From assembly GCA_947463165.1 (NCBI GenBank), contig CANHSW010000057.1, positions 1-9,635 of the forward strand: DNA of 9,635 nt. The letters are read 5' to 3'. This document shows, in pieces, positions 6,816-9,635 of this stretch. Every line of letters begins with the position of its first letter. Positions within the stretch are counted from its first letter, which is position 1. The notes below the pieces were generated by a model. The model saw only the letters and a list, made by a program, of their open reading frames with translations. It made no database searches and was not told the origin of the DNA. The DNA is from Cyanobacteriota bacterium (lineage in GTDB: Bacteria > Cyanobacteriota > Cyanobacteriia > PCC-6307 > Cyanobiaceae). The translations under genes and the position numbers were made by a program.

Positions 6816-8998
6816 ACGTCAGTAGTGGAGATCCCAGGGGAGTGGCCTCTGGGGTAACCGATGCAATTGCCAATCAAGCGAACAGTGCCAATCGAGAGAA
6901 CAGTGCGATTGCTGGTGGAGGCACCAGTAACGGCACTGGTAGCGAGGCTGCCGAATTCAGCTTCCTGGGGGCCGCCCTGGCCGAAACCTTGCCGCGGCTA
7001 TGTGGTGACAGCGCAGCCACCGATCCATTGCTGTTGGACTTGATTGCCGCCCTCTGCGCCGCCCTGGAGCGGGGGCAACTGGAACTGCCGCTGGAGGGTC
7101 CAGCGCCGCCGGAACTGCAGCCGCAGCTCTGGCCAAGGGCCTATCGGGCCGCCCTGGAGGGCTCACCCCTGGTGGTGCGGGCCAGCCAATTGGCCGAGCG
7201 ACCGGAGGCCCCCCTGGTGCTGGCTGGCCAGCGGCTGCGCTGGCGGCGCTGGCATCTGCAGCTAGACCAGGTGATCGCTGCCCTGATCGAGCGGGCCCAG
7301 GAGCCCCTGGCACCACTGGCATCTGCCGCCCCATTGGCATCAGCCGCCCTATTGGCATCAGCAGCTCAAGTGAAGGCTGCCCGTGACCGGGCGGCGGCGG
7401 CGGGCCTTGATAGCGCCCAACAGCGGGCCGTTGCCACCCTGTTGACCCAGCGGCTGGTGCTGGTTTGCGGCGGACCCGGCACCGGCAAAACCAGCACGGT
7501 GGTGGCGATGCTGGCGGCCCATCTGGCCCTGCAGCCCGCAGCCAAGCTGCACCTGGCGGCCCCCACCGGCAAGGCGGCCACCCGGCTGCGCTACGCGATC
7601 GAAAGCGGCTGCGAGCGGCTGGCCAGCGCTGCCGCCACTGAAGTGCTGCTGGCGGCGCCCTGTTCCACCCTGCATCGGCTGCTGGAGAGCAATGGCCAGC
7701 GCTACGGGCGCAATCACCGCCAGCCCCTGGAGCTGGATTTATTGGTGGTGGATGAGCTGTCGATGGTGGACCTGCCCCTGATGGCGGCCCTGCTGGATGC
7801 GCTGCCTGCCAGCTGTCGGCTGGTGCTGGTGGGGGATCCTGCCCAGCTGCCGCCGGTGGGGCCGGGGGCGGTGTTGATGGAACTGATGGAGCCCGAGCGC
7901 CGCTCGGCCCTGGGGGCCGCGGCCGTGGAGCTGGTCACCAGCTATCGCAACAGCGGCGCCATCGCCTCGGTGGCAGCCGCCCTGCGGCCTAGCAACGGCC
8001 CATGGGATCAAGAGAGCCTCGGCTCAGAACGCTGGCCAACCCAGGCAAACCAAAATAAACTTGCCAAATCCCAATTAAATGCATCCCAGCCAACTAAATC
8101 CCAGCTAGAACCACTCCAGCCAGATGTACTCCAGCTAGATGCATTCCATGCAATCCAATCCAATCCAGAAGCTCTTGAATCATCCAAATTCCAATTAGCC
8201 GAATCCCAGTCGGCCGAATCCGCTGCTTCCGATCCAAGGCTTGAGCTGCCCGATTTAGCCGACCCCTACTGGGGCAAGCCTGGGCTATCGGGGCTGCGAC
8301 AGCGATTGGCCCAGCTGCGACCCGGGGACAACCTGCAGTGGTCGCAGGCCGCTGCGAATGCCCCACCGCCCGCGGCCATCCAGCGCCTCCGCCAGCACCA
8401 GGAGCGCCTGGCCGCCCTGGCCACCGCCTTTAGCGAGCAATTGATCGCCGCTGGCGAGCAGGGGATCGCCTCCGGCCCCCCGCCGCTGGCGGAGGGCCAA
8501 ACTGCAGCTGGCGCAATGGCTGCCGCCACAGCCCTGTTGGCGGAGCTGGAGCGCTGCATCCTGCTGACGCCGTTGCGGCTGGGCAGTTGGGGGGTGGAGG
8601 CGATCCATCGCCAGCTGTTGGGCGAGCAGCTGGAAAGGGCGCCGGCCGATTGGCCTTTGGGCACGCCGGTGCTCAATCGGCGCAATCTGCCTGAACAGGG
8701 CCTGGCCAACGGCGATATCGGCGTGGTGGTGGCCCAGGCGGGAGAGCGGCGTCTTCTGTTTCCAGGACCAAGGCTGCTGCACCCGGCCCGGATCGGGGCC
8801 GCTGAACCGGCCCTGGCGCTCACGGTTCACAAGGCCCAGGGCAGCCAGTACGGCGAGGTGTGGCTGCTGCTGCCCCCGGGGCGCAGCTGGGATGCGCGAC
8901 TGCTCTACACAGGCCTCACCAGGGCCCAACATCGGGCTTGGTTGATCACGCCCCATGGCACCAGAAACCCGTCAAAACCGTCCCTGGGGCTGGTTTGA
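6812..8998 (+). CDS. recD: RecD, exodeoxyribonuclease V alpha subunit: 5'-3' helicase
   Basis: RecD is the fast 5'-3' superfamily 1B motor of RecBCD and is needed for full nuclease and Chi-controlled activity. The GTG start gives 728 residues against 608 in E. coli. Motifs: Walker A GGPGTGKT (220-227, K226), Walker B VVDELSMVDLP (312-322, D314-E315), GDPAQLPPVGPGAV (from G341), SYRNSGAI after it, an SH3-like block NRRNLPEQGLANGDIGVVV, TVHKAQGSQYGEV (671-683) and YTGLTRAQHRA (699-709). The first 50 residues are low complexity and hold a two-unit repeat; a three-unit repeat precedes Walker A; an eleven-unit repeat (residues 417-471) lies between SYRNSGAI and the next conserved part. These account for much of the extra length. 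GTGA overlap with recB implies coupling. RecD2 is unlikely: the protein sits beside RecB/RecC and lacks that family's long N-terminal extension. Confidence 0.97.
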   Translation: MNVSSGDPRGVASGVTDAIANQANSANRENSAIAGGGTSNGTGSEAAEFSFLGAALAETLPRLCGDSAATDPLLLDLIAALCAALERGQLELPLEGPAPPELQPQLWPRAYRAALEGSPLVVRASQLAERPEAPLVLAGQRLRWRRWHLQLDQVIAALIERAQEPLAPLASAAPLASAALLASAAQVKAARDRAAAAGLDSAQQRAVATLLTQRLVLVCGGPGTGKTSTVVAMLAAHLALQPAAKLHLAAPTGKAATRLRYAIESGCERLASAAATEVLLAAPCSTLHRLLESNGQRYGRNHRQPLELDLLVVDELSMVDLPLMAALLDALPASCRLVLVGDPAQLPPVGPGAVLMELMEPERRSALGAAAVELVTSYRNSGAIASVAAALRPSNGPWDQESLGSERWPTQANQNKLAKSQLNASQPTKSQLEPLQPDVLQLDAFHAIQSNPEALESSKFQLAESQSAESAASDPRLELPDLADPYWGKPGLSGLRQRLAQLRPGDNLQWSQAAANAPPPAAIQRLRQHQERLAALATAFSEQLIAAGEQGIASGPPPLAEGQTAAGAMAAATALLAELERCILLTPLRLGSWGVEAIHRQLLGEQLERAPADWPLGTPVLNRRNLPEQGLANGDIGVVVAQAGERRLLFPGPRLLHPARIGAAEPALALTVHKAQGSQYGEVWLLLPPGRSWDARLLYTGLTRAQHRAWLITPHGTRNPSKPSLGLV
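6869..6904 (+). repeat. Two 18-bp in-frame units at the RecD N-terminus (ANQANS / ANRENS)
   Basis: Two adjacent 18-bp units encode ANQANS and ANRENS (RecD residues 20-31), and flanking sequence (GCAATTGCC, GTGCGATTGC) looks like further decayed copies. The surrounding residues 1-45 are Gly/Ser/Asn-rich and unlike the more conserved sequence that starts near FSFLGAALAETL. This is probably a disordered N-terminal tail added to RecD. Confidence 0.65.
7310..7363 (+). repeat. Three 18-bp in-frame units in recD before Walker A
   Basis: Three adjacent 18-bp units encode APLASA, APLASA and ALLASA (RecD residues 167-184). Units two and three differ at two of 18 positions. The array lies between the N-terminal domain (ending near ALIERAQEPL) and the start of the helicase domain (DSAQQRAVATLL), so it lengthens an Ala/Leu-rich connector that may be helical rather than disordered. 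Confidence 0.85.
8060..8224 (+). repeat. Eleven degenerate 15-bp in-frame units inside recD
   Basis: Eleven consecutive 15-bp units encode pentapeptides often ending in Gln (for example LNASQ, PTKSQ, LDAFH, LAESQ), RecD residues 417-471. Many units contain TCCCAG or CTCCAG in the second half. By hand count 21 of 55 codons end in G or C, against 26 of 30 in the stretch after Walker A, and it uses TTA, CTA and AAA, which are rare elsewhere in the gene. It interrupts RecD between SYRNSGAIASVAAALR and the segment starting YWGKPGLSGLRQRL. Ser/Gln/Ala-rich composition suggests a disordered surface loop. Confidence 0.88.
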
Positions 8999-9308
8999 AG
9001 TATTGGGCGCAGCTGATGGCTACCTGGTGAAAAGGCTATGCATCAACGCCGGCCAACGCATCAGCCTGCAGCGCCACAATCACCGCGACGAGCACTGGCT
9101 GGTGGTAGCTGGCCAGGGGGAGCTCGAATGCAATGGCCAAGTGATAGCGGCGAGCCCTGGCACCAGCCTGGCGGTGCCCCGCCGGGCTGTGCATCGGATC
9201 AGCGCCGGTGCCAGTGATTTGATTCTGGTTGAAGTTCAGCTGGGCGCGCCGCTCAGCGAAGCTGACATTGAGCGACTGGCCGACGACTACGGGCGCAGCA
9301 CCCCCTAG
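8955..9308 (+). CDS. Small single-domain cupin, mannose-6-phosphate isomerase type II C-terminal-like
   Basis: This 117-residue protein is one cupin barrel resembling the C-terminal isomerase domain of bifunctional mannose-1-phosphate guanylyltransferase / mannose-6-phosphate isomerase. Cupin motif 1 is G33-x7-H41-x-H43-x2-E46 followed by G53/G55; motif 2 is G69-x5-P75-x4-H80. H41, H43, E46 and H80 are the likely metal ligands. The N-terminal block RPWGWFEVL (9-17) is typical of these stand-alone proteins. No guanylyltransferase domain is present, so the substrate is uncertain: hexose phosphate isomerisation or plain sugar-phosphate binding are both possible. The ATG at 8955 lies 44 nt inside the end of recD in another frame, with no clear Shine-Dalgarno site, so translation may depend on ribosomes arriving from recD. 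A role in DNA repair is not indicated by the sequence. Confidence 0.88.
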   Translation: MAPETRQNRPWGWFEVLGAADGYLVKRLCINAGQRISLQRHNHRDEHWLVVAGQGELECNGQVIAASPGTSLAVPRRAVHRISAGASDLILVEVQLGAPLSEADIERLADDYGRSTP

Positions 9309-9322
9309 CCAAAAGCGAGGCA

Positions 9323-9351
9323 TTGAGCGGCTGGCTGCCGAGTGGTACAAT
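9323..9351 (+). promoter_or_regulatory. Sigma-70-type promoter with extended -10
   Basis: TTGAGC (9323-9328) and TACAAT (9346-9351) are separated by exactly 17 bp, and TGG directly precedes the -10, giving an extended -10 (TGn). Transcription would start near 9356-9358. It sits 14 nt after the cupin stop and points to the reading frame at 9446, so that gene is likely an independent unit rather than the tail of the rec operon. This is the clearest promoter in the window. Confidence 0.7.
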
Positions 9352-9360
9352 CAAAATTCA

Positions 9361-9374
9361 ACCTTTGTGAAGGT
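9361..9374 (+). promoter_or_regulatory. Hairpin at the predicted transcript 5' end
   Basis: ACCTT (9361-9365), loop TGTG, AAGGT (9370-9374) form a perfect 5-bp stem only a few nucleotides after the predicted start of transcription. Such 5' stem-loops can stabilise mRNA; the stem is short and could be chance. Confidence 0.35.
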
Positions 9375-9401
9375 CAAGGCAGTTATTCACGGGTGTCTGC
9401 C

Positions 9402-9436
9402 GGCCTGTCGACGAAGGATCACACCAGGCCCAGGCC
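9402..9436 (+). promoter_or_regulatory. Inverted repeat GGCCTG with two competing partners in the leader
   Basis: GGCCTG (9402-9407) can pair with either of two directly adjacent CAGGCC copies (9425-9430 and 9431-9436). A second pairing, GGTGT (9392-9396) with ACACC (9421-9425), would overlap the first, so the folds are mutually exclusive or a pseudoknot. The partner sequences end 9 nt before the ATG. GC-rich DNA gives such pairs by chance, so this is only a candidate regulatory structure. Confidence 0.3.
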
Positions 9437-9445
9437 AAAAAACAA

Positions 9446-9635
9446 ATGACATCAACACAGGAGAGCCTCAGCCGCTCGCTGGATTTCATTGCGTCGGCAG
9501 ATTCTCCAGATCAATCCGATAGCGTTCAAACGCACCGTATTCCCACAGATCGTATTTCCACAAATCTTATATCTACAAATCTACTCCAGAATCACCAGGA
9601 ACCTATCGACCTGGATTCACTGGAATTATCAGAAG
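9446..9635 (+). CDS. N-terminal fragment of an unidentified protein (runs off the window)
   Basis: The frame opens at ATG 9446, the first start codon after the in-frame TGA at 9368-9370, and stays open to the window end (63 codons, starting MTSTQESLSRSLDFIAS). The visible part is hydrophilic, Ser/Thr/Asp/Gln-rich, with no signal peptide, membrane segment or known motif, and looks like a disordered N-terminal extension. It includes a 15-bp tandem repeat (RIPTD, RISTN, LISTN) and is clearly more AT-rich than the rec genes. It has its own promoter and leader. From memory, a DEAD-box RNA helicase gene can follow this cupin in picocyanobacteria, and such genes often have long leaders, but nothing in the visible residues shows that; treat as unknown. 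Confidence 0.6.
   Translation, partial: MTSTQESLSRSLDFIASADSPDQSDSVQTHRIPTDRISTNLISTNLLQNHQEPIDLDSLELSE
9536..9580 (+). repeat. Three 15-bp in-frame units in the unidentified downstream gene
   Basis: Three adjacent 15-bp units encode RIPTD, RISTN and LISTN (codons 31-45 of the frame starting at 9446); a fourth, weaker unit may follow at 9581-9595 (LLQNH). The period equals that of the recD array and one recB array, but the sequence differs. It shows that the repeat habit is not confined to the rec genes. Confidence 0.75.

Larger units (their letters stand above)
9309..9445 (+). promoter_or_regulatory. Intergenic region: promoter plus about 90-nt leader
   Basis: This is the only sizeable gap between genes. 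After the promoter the predicted leader runs from about 9357 to 9445. It holds a short hairpin at its very 5' end and two alternative inverted repeats nearer the start codon. No Shine-Dalgarno site of normal spacing precedes the ATG at 9446; the nearest AAGGA is at 9414-9418, about 28 nt away. I see no convincing terminator for the rec-cupin operon, no tRNA and no known riboswitch. Confidence 0.5.

Noticed and set aside
8010..8260. AT-rich stretch in recD considered as an insertion sequence or a broken gene
   Set aside because: There are no terminal inverted repeats or transposase frame, the recD frame passes through intact, and the stretch resolves into 15-bp units.
9300..9330. Rho-independent terminator after the cupin
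   Set aside because: Only short, imperfect inverted repeats and no T-run are present, so the end of the operon transcript cannot be placed.

Overview
The window is a compact, almost fully coding, very GC-rich segment transcribed entirely on the + strand. It carries a RecBCD (exodeoxyribonuclease V) operon: the C-terminal three quarters of recC, all of recB and all of recD. These are followed by a small single-domain cupin gene and, behind its own promoter and short leader, the first 63 codons of a gene I could not identify. High GC, the recC-recB-recD order and the stand-alone mannose-6-phosphate-isomerase-like cupin right after recD suggest a high-GC picocyanobacterium (Synechococcus/Cyanobium type). 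That is inference from memory of gene neighbourhoods; no marker gene in the window proves it.

Layout: recC runs off the left edge and ends at 2733. recB (2730-6815) overlaps it through ATGA, and recD (6812-8998) overlaps recB through GTGA, so the three subunits should be translationally coupled. The cupin (8955-9308) overlaps the recD end by 44 nt. At 9309-9445 there is a non-coding gap with a good sigma-70-type promoter (TTGAGC, 17-bp spacer, extended -10 TACAAT) and a leader with small hairpins. A new reading frame opens at 9446 and leaves the window.

The RecBCD machine looks catalytically complete. RecB has the superfamily 1 helicase motifs plus a nuclease domain with the expected His/Asp/Asp/Lys residues. 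RecD has its helicase motifs. RecC matches the expected scaffold subunit over its visible length.

The unusual part is what has been added. All three subunits, and the unknown downstream gene, carry short degenerate tandem repeats with periods of 12, 15 or 18 bp, all multiples of three. They lie between conserved blocks or near N-termini. The largest are eight 18-bp units just before the RecB Walker B motif, six 12-bp units in the RecB helicase-nuclease tether, and eleven 15-bp units in the middle of RecD. The RecD array has far lower third-position GC than its surroundings. The repeats differ in sequence between sites, so they look like a general process of in-frame minisatellite growth in permissive loops rather than one spreading element. 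This is the main reason to look at the window again; I see no other unknown system in it.
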